Positions 11,650 through 18,806 of a stretch of 23,063 nucleotides of DNA are shown here, in pieces. The notes beneath the pieces were generated by a model. It searched no databases. It was not told the origin of the DNA and saw nothing but the letters and a program-made list of their open reading frames with translations. Each line of letters starts with the position of its first letter. The first letter of the stretch is position 1. The stretch spans positions 1 through 23,063 of the IMG/VR virus record IMGVR_UViG_3300046756_000186. One strand, 5' to 3'. The DNA comes from a virus. The translations under genes were made by a program, and so were the position numbers.

Positions 11650-12604
11650 ATTAACGCCTGATGATATGATCAGCGCATCGGTAGTCCCAGTGATACTGGG
11701 GCTATCGCCTTACAAAACGCCTAACGAACATCTAAAGCGCATCATCGCTTTAGATAGCGGCGAACCTGATCCCGAAACCTTTACCGGCAACGAAGCCACG
11801 CATCACGGCGATGCGTTAGAACCGTATATCTTAAAGACTGCTTGTCAGCGTTTAGGCATCATCGAAGCCGATCTTAAACTTGATAAACCGTTCTTTTACG
11901 ATAAGGCGCGTCTGGCGGCATCGCTTGATGGTATGGGCAAGCTAACCGGCACGATCAAGACCGATCCTAATAACGGCATATACGTTATGAACGAACGCGG
12001 CTGGATCGATGTTGATGGCTGGGGCTGTTTAGAAGCAAAATTAACCAGCGCAAATGTTGAAGACCGACCAGCCGCTTATCGTGGGCTTTGGCAGATACAA
12101 GCGCAGATGATGTGTGCTGGCTTCAACTGGGGAGCAATCGCAACCCTTTATCAAGGCGTAACGCTTCGGATATTCGTATATAAAGCAGATCGCGCGATGC
12201 AGTCACAGATCATCGAAGCGATAGACGAATTTGAACGCCGCAGAACGGCTAAAGAACCATATCCGGTCATATCTAGTGAAGATGGGAATAACGCCTATCC
12301 TATCGCATCTGAGGCCGTTCCGGCGATAGATTTCGCAAGCGTTCAAGGTGGGCAGAAGTTGTTGTTAGACTTAGCGCAAGCCAAAGACGACAAGAAAGAG
12401 GCTGAACGCCGTATCGATGAACTGGAAGCATCCATTAAAGAAGTTATGGGTGATGCGTCAGCCGGTCAAACGGAAATCGCCGGCAAGCGTTATATCGTGA
12501 AATGGCCTATGCGGAAGGTTCGGGAGCAACCGGAAAAGATTGTGCCGGCTAAACCCGAAACCGTATCGCGACAAAAGACGTTAACGCTGAAGGTTATTTC
12601 TTAG
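11624..12604 (+). CDS. YqaJ/lambda-exonuclease-type recombinase nuclease
   Basis: This 326-aa protein is of the YqaJ viral recombinase family, a PD-(D/E)XK 5'-3' exonuclease. The N-terminus SASVVPVILGLSPYKTP (17-33) is the family signature. Catalytic positions follow: E66 in GDALEPYIL, D102 in AASLDGM, E137 and K139 in CLEAKLTS, and the glutamines of WQIQAQM (156-161). A charged coiled coil (about 240-275, DDKKEAERRIDELEASIKE) and a strand-rich tail complete it. It would resect double-strand ends for single-strand annealing. No annealing partner (RecT, Erf, Beta) is seen beside it; the putative ssDNA-binding protein could serve, or the partner lies elsewhere. ATGs at codons 4 and 6 are alternative starts. 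It ends 11 bases into the oppositely directed holin gene. Confidence 0.88.
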   Translation: MRDMQMVGKLTPDDMISASVVPVILGLSPYKTPNEHLKRIIALDSGEPDPETFTGNEATHHGDALEPYILKTACQRLGIIEADLKLDKPFFYDKARLAASLDGMGKLTGTIKTDPNNGIYVMNERGWIDVDGWGCLEAKLTSANVEDRPAAYRGLWQIQAQMMCAGFNWGAIATLYQGVTLRIFVYKADRAMQSQIIEAIDEFERRRTAKEPYPVISSEDGNNAYPIASEAVPAIDFASVQGGQKLLLDLAQAKDDKKEAERRIDELEASIKEVMGDASAGQTEIAGKRYIVKWPMRKVREQPEKIVPAKPETVSRQKTLTLKVIS

Positions 12605-12953
12605 CTTTGACGCTATCAATAACCCCACCGCCGAAGTAAAACCCAAGAATAATCAGCATCGCGTAATTGATGCTGAACTGCTCCATCACCTTAGTAACGG
12701 CATCCGGGTCACCATACCCGGATATCGTCATTCCCAGCACAATAAGATAACTGCCCAAGAACGTGCCGCCGAACATCAACGCAAGATAACGTTGCGCGAT
12801 CTTGAATGGAGCATACGCACCCATAAGAGCTATTTTCGCATCGCTCTTAGCCTTGATTTCTTCTTCGGTGCTTGTGTGCATATCATCGATCAGATCAAGA
12901 CCTTTCTTGATGACATCACCGCCGCCAAGAATATTATTCAGTACACCCATCAT
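12594..12953 (-). CDS. Holin (3TM holin-family-like)
   Basis: This 119-aa membrane protein starts at the ATG at 12953, with GGAG eight bases upstream and next to the endolysin stop. An amphipathic, acidic N-terminal half (GLDLIDDMHTSTEEEIKAKSD) is followed by YLALMFGGTFLGSYLIVLGMTI (split at about 63-84) and INYAMLIILGFYFGGGVIDSV (about 98-118), two clear membrane helices, ending with SVKAKK. The pattern agrees with the phage 3TM-holin family, in which the first segment is weak. It would permeabilise the inner membrane so that the M15 endolysin can reach peptidoglycan. It is the last gene of the leftward tail/lysis operon and overlaps the convergent exonuclease gene by 11 nt. Confidence 0.8.
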   Translation of the reverse strand: MMGVLNNILGGGDVIKKGLDLIDDMHTSTEEEIKAKSDAKIALMGAYAPFKIAQRYLALMFGGTFLGSYLIVLGMTISGYGDPDAVTKVMEQFSINYAMLIILGFYFGGGVIDSVKAKK

Positions 12954-12954
12954 A

Positions 12955-13326
12955 TCAATAACTCCATACGTTCGGACGCGGATCGCCGGTGTAGGTGTCC
13001 AGATGCAAGAAACGCGATGAGCCGCGTTGCTGAACGCCAATGCCGGTGAAGCCTAATTCTAAAGCAATCTTCATTATGTCATACGCCTGTTGACCGTCAC
13101 AAGCTATATCAACGGCACAGCCGCGCGTGTGTACGCCGGGTGCTGACTTAGATGCTTCGATACTGTGGCGCGGATCACGAAAGCCGCTAGTGACGCGCAT
13201 AGGCGCACCATAGGCAGTTCGCAGTTCCTGTAACTTTTCCATAAACGCTTCTTGCATATGGTTCGTTCCGGTTTCCTGACAATCAAATTCTTTTTCCGTA
13301 AAGTTCGGATACTTTGACCAATCCAT
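12955..13326 (-). CDS. Endolysin: M15-family zinc D-Ala-D-Ala peptidase
   Basis: This 123-aa peptidoglycan peptidase of the M15 family cuts peptide cross-links for lysis. Zinc ligands are in place: H66 and D73 in HTRGCAVDIA and H108 in FLHLD, with the preceding VTSGFRDPRH (45-54) typical of the family. The start WSKYPNFTEKEFDC is the usual N-terminal arm; there is no signal peptide, consistent with release through the downstream holin. It overlaps the nuclease-like gene stop by one base, and its own stop lies one base before the holin ATG. Confidence 0.92.
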   Translation of the reverse strand: MDWSKYPNFTEKEFDCQETGTNHMQEAFMEKLQELRTAYGAPMRVTSGFRDPRHSIEASKSAPGVHTRGCAVDIACDGQQAYDIMKIALELGFTGIGVQQRGSSRFLHLDTYTGDPRPNVWSY

Positions 13327-13739
13327 TATATTCTGCCTCTTATGATTTCAATTGCTTTGTCAAAACTGTCTTCTTCGATATTACGATTTTCAAAATACCT
13401 TTGACTAAACCGCTTTGAGTATTGTTGTATCTGTTCTGTTGCGTAAAAGACAACTCTGCGGTCGTTAATCGAGCAACAAGCAAGCATATCATAATCGTCA
13501 ACCCTTGGCAGTATCTTCTTGCTTGATCCAGTTCCTAGCTGAAACTGATAGCCATATGTGCTTTTGCTTTTCGGCTTTAACGTGGCTGACTTGACTTGAA
13601 CCCGAAGGAACTCACGTTCAGACCAACAAACCAGATCAACCTTATCTTGCGCCGCCAACGATACGCGCCAGCCCATCTGTAATAGCGATGCGGCGGTTAT
13701 ATATTCACCGATCAGACCAACGGTAGTTTCTGTTAGCAT
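13326..13739 (-). CDS. PD-(D/E)XK nuclease-like protein (group I intron endonuclease-like fold)
   Basis: This 137-aa protein begins with GLIGEYITAASLLQMGW (E12), then has DKVDLVCW (D35) and FLRVQVKSA with Q48-V-K50. The order E...D...QxK is found in PD-(D/E)XK proteins of the type grouped with intron-encoded endonucleases, in which Q replaces E. It may be a homing or DNA-repair-type nuclease, or an inactive relative. It sits, with 1-nt overlap, between a membrane protein and the endolysin, an unusual place for a nuclease, suggesting a late insertion or a moron gene. There is no promoter of its own in view. Confidence 0.7.
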   Translation of the reverse strand: MLTETTVGLIGEYITAASLLQMGWRVSLAAQDKVDLVCWSEREFLRVQVKSATLKPKSKSTYGYQFQLGTGSSKKILPRVDDYDMLACCSINDRRVVFYATEQIQQYSKRFSQRYFENRNIEEDSFDKAIEIIRGRI

Positions 13740-14168
13740 CTACTTTTTTAAATAATATGCAACTGTACCAGCAATGCCGACCATAATAAAGACAGCCATT
13801 GCACCTACGAACATTTCTAATATGAATTGTTTGCGTCTTCTAGCTTTCTTCTGTGCTTCACGTCTCTCTGTGCGACACTTAGCTTGAAAAGCTTGCCAGT
13901 CAGACCAAAGCCTTGGTCTACCAGTGTATATCATTATTTGTTTTAGTTGATATTCAGCTTCCTTGACTTGCTCTAGTGCAAGAAACGCTTGAAGGTCTGA
14001 GCCGCCAACAGATGACTTGCTCTTGCCAGCAACTTTCTTTTCCAAGTCTTCTTTAGCACCGACAAATTTAGCAATAGCAGTCCCTGCCCTAGCCAAATCA
14101 CCAGAGTTCGTCACTGCTTGCTTAATAACGCTAAAAGCGGCATTGGCGGCGGCTAGTTCTGCTAACAT
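13740..14168 (-). CDS. Membrane-anchored coiled-coil phage protein, unknown
   Basis: This 142-aa protein has an Ala-rich start (LAELAAANAAFSVIKQAV), a Lys-rich coil (about 36-52), a conserved-looking stretch YTGRPRLWSDWQAFQ (about 81-95), a strongly basic helix (RREAQKKARRRK) and one C-terminal membrane helix (MFVGAMAVFIMVGIAGTVAY, about 119-138). I recall similar sequences in marine phage genomes, always as hypotheticals near tail/lysis genes. The orientation (long cytoplasmic part, C-terminal membrane anchor) is opposite to that of a classical Rz spanin. It starts one base after the next gene begins to end (TAATG coupling). The role is unknown; lysis control or virion assembly at the membrane are possible. 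Confidence 0.7.
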   Translation of the reverse strand: MLAELAAANAAFSVIKQAVTNSGDLARAGTAIAKFVGAKEDLEKKVAGKSKSSVGGSDLQAFLALEQVKEAEYQLKQIMIYTGRPRLWSDWQAFQAKCRTERREAQKKARRRKQFILEMFVGAMAVFIMVGIAGTVAYYLKK

Positions 14169-14407
14169 TAAAACACCTTCGTCTTACTAGGGTCTACAGC
14201 TTTTGGTAGGCAGTATGTTGTAAGCCTATCTTTAGCTGGGATTAAATCCACATACTTGTAATTTCCATACTGTCGAGCGAGTTGCCTCGCATACCACTGG
14301 CAATCACTAACGCTATAAAAAATAAGATTTGTAGGTATCTCTCTTCTAACATCACCAGCCCCCTGATACATTATCAAAGAAAATGCAACTATCCACTCGT
14401 TCATCAC
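14168..14407 (-). CDS. Small secreted or membrane protein with two cysteines
   Basis: This 79-aa protein has a short hydrophobic start (MMNEWIVAFSLIMYQGAG) that could be a signal or anchor. It is followed by FYSVSDCQWYARQLARQYGNY and TYCLP, giving two cysteines about 30 residues apart that would fit a periplasmic disulfide. It overlaps the neighbouring 60-aa gene by ATGA and shares with it the same layout (hydrophobic start, 'DC...Y...' helix, late Cys), suggesting distant duplication. No family is recognised. Confidence 0.6.
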   Translation of the reverse strand: MMNEWIVAFSLIMYQGAGDVRREIPTNLIFYSVSDCQWYARQLARQYGNYKYVDLIPAKDRLTTYCLPKAVDPSKTKVF

Positions 14408-14586
14408 ACATTACTGCCTCTGCTAAAACACTTATAAGACCAATGCTTTACATCATACTCTTTATATAAAAGTCTGACGTTTTGCTGTGCTTCTTGGTAG
14501 CTAGGGCAATGGTCAAGGTCGAATGGCTTAATAATAAATGTCATCTGCTGAGTTAATACTACAACAATGACAAGAAACTCGCTCAT
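14404..14586 (-). CDS. Small secreted or membrane protein with two cysteines (likely paralogue of its neighbour)
   Basis: This 60-aa protein starts MSEFLVIVVVLTQQMTFII, an apparent signal/anchor, followed by DHCPSYQEAQQNVRLLYKEY and a second Cys in YKCFS. The layout mirrors the 79-aa neighbour downstream. It begins one base inside the preceding gene's stop (TGATG). No family is recognised; a role in the envelope at lysis is suggested only by its position. Confidence 0.6.
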   Translation of the reverse strand: MSEFLVIVVVLTQQMTFIIKPFDLDHCPSYQEAQQNVRLLYKEYDVKHWSYKCFSRGSNV

Positions 14587-14765
14587 CAGATTAGCCTAGC
14601 AAATACTGCGGCGGCCATAGCAACCATTGCCAAAGTAGAACCCATTATCAGAGCCTCTAACCGCCACATACGCTTGTCTAATGCCTTAATCCAGCCCTGT
14701 AACTGCTCATAACGAACAGCACATTCTGCTTCGTGACGCTCTAGATGTGCTTTAGTTTCGTCCAT
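14586..14765 (-). CDS. 59-residue coiled-coil/membrane-tail protein
   Basis: This frame runs from the ATG at 14765 to TGA 14588-14586 and is flanked by 1-nt overlaps (TGATG) on both sides, strong evidence that it is a real, coupled gene. The product begins MDETKAHLERHEAECAVRYE, forms a charged helix to about residue 38, and ends with a membrane helix (LIMGSTLAMVAMAAAVFARL, 40-59). The layout resembles hemolysin XhlA-type phage proteins, which associate with the membrane near lysis genes; the similarity is architectural only. Confidence 0.75.
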   Translation of the reverse strand: MDETKAHLERHEAECAVRYEQLQGWIKALDKRMWRLEALIMGSTLAMVAMAAAVFARLI

Positions 14766-15307
14766 CAGTCAGTCTCAGGCCAGTCAGCAATTGGTGCATT
14801 GCCAGTTGGGTTATTGTCAGCATCAACAGGCACATCGAACAACGCAACAAAAGCAGTATGGTTAGCCGCCGCATCTATTGCCGACTCTATGGTATTGCTG
14901 GCGGTGCGGATTGCGGCACGATGCGTTAAAACCGTTGATGAAACTGAATATGAGTCAATCTCACTGGCCTTGATTACCATCCAGTCGGTAGGCGCAAGTA
15001 ATCCACCAGCCTGTTGCTTGATGGTGGCTTTCCATACTGACTTGAGGCCAAGGATGACCATCTGCTCACCGTCTTCTAAGACAGGATTGCCGTCTTCATC
15101 AACAGCGTTGATATCATCAAGAGCTTTTGGCGTGTTGGCATCCCACCAGAAACGATTGTCAAATGACGCTGGTGGGTCAACCCATACGAGGCCAGCCGCA
15201 GTCTTCTCATCGTCAGACCATCTGCCCCAGCTAGTAGGGTGCTGAATGCCGTCAGCGTTCTTCCAGCTACGGCCTTCTCTGATTCGTTTACCTTGATATG
15301 TCCACAT
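14765..15307 (-). CDS. Tail fibre assembly/chaperone-like protein
   Basis: This 180-aa protein starts at the ATG at 15307, with GAGGT eight bases upstream that is also part of the fibre gene's final codon and stop. The N-terminal half has WTYQGKRIREGRSW and HPTSWGRWSDDEK, a pattern seen in short proteins after phage fibre genes. The C-terminal half has a DWMVIKASE segment, then a long helix with THRAAIRTASNTIESAIDAA and PIADWPE near the end, as in tail fibre assembly proteins of the DUF4376/XkdW kind. The role is to help fold or attach the fibre encoded directly upstream. Family placement is by layout and position. Confidence 0.6.
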   Translation of the reverse strand: MWTYQGKRIREGRSWKNADGIQHPTSWGRWSDDEKTAAGLVWVDPPASFDNRFWWDANTPKALDDINAVDEDGNPVLEDGEQMVILGLKSVWKATIKQQAGGLLAPTDWMVIKASEIDSYSVSSTVLTHRAAIRTASNTIESAIDAAANHTAFVALFDVPVDADNNPTGNAPIADWPETD

Positions 15308-15311
15308 AATA

Positions 15312-18300
15312 TTACCTCGCGTTTGCAAATTTGAATGGTTGTTCGGCTATGGCTAAGTAAATGTAATTTCCACCTGATACGTTTTGTGCTGACCCACGCA
15401 TCTTAAATCCATTGCTTAGGAAATCTCTCAAATCAACAGTTCCTTCAGCACCATTGGTGTCAGCCAACAAATAATTTCTGTTAAGGTTTGATGGGTTTCT
15501 TTTGTTGTCCTCGATAGGCCAGTTATCTACCGCATCTGTACGTTTAATTAACAGAAATGACGGCCGAAATCCGGTATAGACAAACGTGCCGTCACCAGTA
15601 TTTCCATTGCCCACATATGACCCCACGCGGCACAGCCCTTCAGCACTTGCGAAACAGTAGGCTATTATTCCGTCACCACTTCCGTTAACACCATTACTTG
15701 TACCAACAGAGAAAACACTGGTTGCCGGGGCGGTGTTGTTCCAAACTGAGCTGGCTGTAAGAACCGCTGAAGTATCATTTAATCGTTGATAGTTTTGCCA
15801 GCCGTTAGGATAGTGGGTACATCCAGCAGTCCAATTTGTAGAATCGTTACGATTTTTCAATAGGATAAGTTCGGGCGTAGCACCATTTAATCCGTGACCA
15901 ACAGTAGCGTTAGCCCCAGTACCTGTCCAAGACACCACACTAAACCAGTTCTGTTGACTGGTTGCACCCACGCTCACTGTGCTGGTAATGCTGCCATCGG
16001 TGTTGCTGACGCCAGAGCCGTTTGCTTTCCAGTTCCAACCAACATAGGTTTGGCTTGATTGGTTGACTGCACCTGATGAACCTAAAGTGTAGCCATCACT
16101 GTCAAAACTAGTAATCTTATTAGAATCTGTCGCTTCTGCATCAGTTGTGTTTGATGAAAGTAACTTAGTTGCACCAGCGATTGCGTTGCTAAGAATATGA
16201 CCGCTTGTACTACTGCGTTCCTTAATCCACGCAAAATCTGGCTGGAAACCAACACCTGTCACTGTGCGTCCAGTATTACCATCACCAGTATAAAGCACCG
16301 TATTAAAATAATCCTGTGGCGTTTCATTAGCCAGCGTGTCTATCGCACCTGTTGGCAGATTGGCGGAGCAGAGCGACAATGCGCCACTTGGCACTGTGCT
16401 AAAGAAATCACCCAAGCCGTTAGCATCTGTGTTGCCGCCAGAGGCTTCGTTCCCAGCGAATGTGCTGTCCTGACCGAAGTTCCAAATACCTTCAACACTT
16501 GTACCACTTGCCGCAGACGAAAAGATAAACCCAACGCCCTGATTGCCGCCATTGTCAGTTGTTAAGAAACTATCCCCAAGCGCGATTGCGGTGGTAGGAG
16601 TTGCTTCATCAAAGTTGCCAGAGCCATCACCCCAACTACCGTTCTTGCTATAATAAACTTCTGGTGTTGATGCGTCTAAGTCAAGATAAACACCGAAAAC
16701 ATCACCAACAGCCCCAGCTGAACCATAGTTACTAGTTATATTTTCGCTTGAGCCTGTTCTAGTATAAACATCAGCCGCCAGAGGTCTAATGTAAGAATAC
16801 CTTGTGTTGTTTGCTGTAGGTGAAATCTCTACTTGATATGTTCCAACCCCAATGAATTGATTTGTTGAGGATTGAACACGACATTCAGCATACCATTTTC
16901 CACTGGCTGGAAGGATTGTTGATATTGCTTGTCTGTTTAAATTTCTTCCTGACCCACTACTACCTGTTGTGTAATGTAGATTTCCTTCTTGTAAGCCCGC
17001 CCCTGATGCTGGTGGCGTTCCCATATTCCGCAACACCGCAAAGTTATTAGTACCATCAGGCACAACGTCACTGAACACTAGGTTGTTCGGTTGCCAGTCA
17101 TTGCCCTGCCCAGACGTGTCCTTCCAGAAAGCCGCATTGCGTGTGTCTGCAAAGGCCATATAGACGTATGTGCCGCCAGAACCATTGCCTACCGCACTAC
17201 CGCCTTGGAAAGTGAAACCATCATCGTCAAAGTCTACACCAACACTTGAAGCATTGCCTTCTGCGTTTGAAAGGTCAGCAATTAAATACTTGGTAATAGT
17301 TCCTTCGGTGTCCCTAGTATTATCCCACATTCCCCAGTTGCCAGTTGAGTCAGTGCGCTTCGCCAACAAAAAGGCTGGCTTAAATCCCAGCCCCGTGATG
17401 CTATTACCAGCCGCCCCAGTTCCACTGTATGTACCAAACTTTGAGTAGCCAGTCTTTTCAGCGAAACAGTAGGCTATGTAGTCTTCACCGCTCCCATTTA
17501 CGGTAGTCACATTGCCTATACTAAAGACTGAAGATGTTGGTTCAGTATTGTTCCAGAAAGCAGAGGATGTGTTGGCGGCATCAGTTTTGTTTAATTGTAT
17601 AGCTTTTGTTGCACCTAATGATGAATGATATACACGCCAATCTCTAGCGTTATCTCGGCTTTTCACTATAATCATATCAGGCTGAACGCCCAACGAATGT
17701 CCAACCGTAGCCCCAGCAGAGCCATTCCCAGTATAGGATGTTATGGAAAAACCGTAATCTGTATTAGCCTTGACCGTGCTGGTAATGTCACCATCAGTAT
17801 TGCTTGCGGCAGAACCAGAGCCAGCGTCCCACGCCCAAGCTATATAAGTCTGACCTGATTGATTTGACCTATTGTTATTATCAACAGTAAATCCATCGCT
17901 ATCAAAAGAAGAAAACTCTCCAGATGAAAGATTTTCTTCTACCGATGTAGCGTTTGAGGCCAGTCCTTTTGATGCGCCACGAACAGAATCAACAAGAAGA
18001 TGCGATGATGTAGAACTCCGTTCTTTAATCCAAACAAAGTCAGGCGAAGATGAAAATCCTACCCCACTAATGGCGTGACCGTTTGTTTGATTGCCAGTAT
18101 AGGTAACAGCATTAAACCCATTGGCATCTGTCGTGTCACCGAATTGCAAGCGAAAACCATTCGTGCCGAAGGTCAGGTCAGCCGTGTCTTTGGGAATCCA
18201 TATGCCTGACTTTAGCTCTCCGAAGCTAGTAGGGTTTAGGGCTTGATTGTCTACAAAGTTAATTTCGGCCATATAGCCATCGTAATATTGATTTGAACCA

Positions 18301-18806
18301 GATGCGTGTTTACCTAGCTGTTGTGGAACATTGTTATTAATTCTTGTGTTAATGCCTGAAAGGGGAGTGGATTCAGTACTAAAAGATGTGATGCGTTCGC
18401 CATTGACATAAAGCCTAACTCTTTCAGTTGTTGTCGCATTTGAAATGTCTGCGACTACTGTAATATTGTAGAACGCTGACACATCTCTGAATACAGCATT
18501 GGTGATGTATCTAAAATTATAACTACCAGTATAATCATCAATTTCTATATTGTCAGATGACCCAAAACGAATAATTGTTCTATCAGTATCACTGCTTCCG
18601 CCAGCCAGTATCATCTGAGTAGAGCCTAGATTTCCACGCTTCAGCCACGCAGAAAACGTCCAAGTCTTTCTGTTGCCAGCCGACGCAGGTGTGCGACTTA
18701 GATATGCGCTGTCGCCATCCTCAAACCGCAAAGACTGCCCGATGGGGAAGTCGTAGAAACCAGCCGCAGATTGATACATCCACTGTTCTGAACCAACAAT
18801 ACTCAT
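15312..18806 (-). CDS. Large tail fibre/receptor-binding protein: LamG, six DUF7483-like repeats, SPRY-like domain
   Basis: This 1164-aa protein has a concanavalin/LamG domain near the N-terminus (about 25-215, with TWTFSAWLKRG and RLYVNGERI). A first block of three repeats (about 232-330, 357-450, 458-555) follows, each with the pattern YTGxG...GxGFxPDFxWIKxR. A SPRY-like beta sandwich (about 610-780, GKWYAECRVQ, GDVFGVYLDLD, YYSKNGSW) comes next, then a second block of three repeats (about 834-930, 955-1055, 1062-1155). Units 1 and 4 share WIKERSSTSxHxL and SFDSDGxT. Such repeats resemble DUF7483 fibres of marine phages and probably bind surface sugars. The ATG at 18806 directly follows the upstream TAG. 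No reverse transcriptase or template repeat is present that would mark a diversity-generating element. Confidence 0.85.
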   Translation of the reverse strand: MSIVGSEQWMYQSAAGFYDFPIGQSLRFEDGDSAYLSRTPASAGNRKTWTFSAWLKRGNLGSTQMILAGGSSDTDRTIIRFGSSDNIEIDDYTGSYNFRYITNAVFRDVSAFYNITVVADISNATTTERVRLYVNGERITSFSTESTPLSGINTRINNNVPQQLGKHASGSNQYYDGYMAEINFVDNQALNPTSFGELKSGIWIPKDTADLTFGTNGFRLQFGDTTDANGFNAVTYTGNQTNGHAISGVGFSSSPDFVWIKERSSTSSHLLVDSVRGASKGLASNATSVEENLSSGEFSSFDSDGFTVDNNNRSNQSGQTYIAWAWDAGSGSAASNTDGDITSTVKANTDYGFSITSYTGNGSAGATVGHSLGVQPDMIIVKSRDNARDWRVYHSSLGATKAIQLNKTDAANTSSAFWNNTEPTSSVFSIGNVTTVNGSGEDYIAYCFAEKTGYSKFGTYSGTGAAGNSITGLGFKPAFLLAKRTDSTGNWGMWDNTRDTEGTITKYLIADLSNAEGNASSVGVDFDDDGFTFQGGSAVGNGSGGTYVYMAFADTRNAAFWKDTSGQGNDWQPNNLVFSDVVPDGTNNFAVLRNMGTPPASGAGLQEGNLHYTTGSSGSGRNLNRQAISTILPASGKWYAECRVQSSTNQFIGVGTYQVEISPTANNTRYSYIRPLAADVYTRTGSSENITSNYGSAGAVGDVFGVYLDLDASTPEVYYSKNGSWGDGSGNFDEATPTTAIALGDSFLTTDNGGNQGVGFIFSSAASGTSVEGIWNFGQDSTFAGNEASGGNTDANGLGDFFSTVPSGALSLCSANLPTGAIDTLANETPQDYFNTVLYTGDGNTGRTVTGVGFQPDFAWIKERSSTSGHILSNAIAGATKLLSSNTTDAEATDSNKITSFDSDGYTLGSSGAVNQSSQTYVGWNWKANGSGVSNTDGSITSTVSVGATSQQNWFSVVSWTGTGANATVGHGLNGATPELILLKNRNDSTNWTAGCTHYPNGWQNYQRLNDTSAVLTASSVWNNTAPATSVFSVGTSNGVNGSGDGIIAYCFASAEGLCRVGSYVGNGNTGDGTFVYTGFRPSFLLIKRTDAVDNWPIEDNKRNPSNLNRNYLLADTNGAEGTVDLRDFLSNGFKMRGSAQNVSGGNYIYLAIAEQPFKFANAR

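Noticed and set aside
14745-15245. 166-codon plus-strand open frame, Ser/Ala-rich
   Set aside because: Antisense to the fibre-assembly-like gene; composition typical of a shadow frame.
15312-18806. Diversity-generating retroelement target in the fibre
   Set aside because: No reverse transcriptase or template/variable repeat pair in the window; repeats are protein modules.
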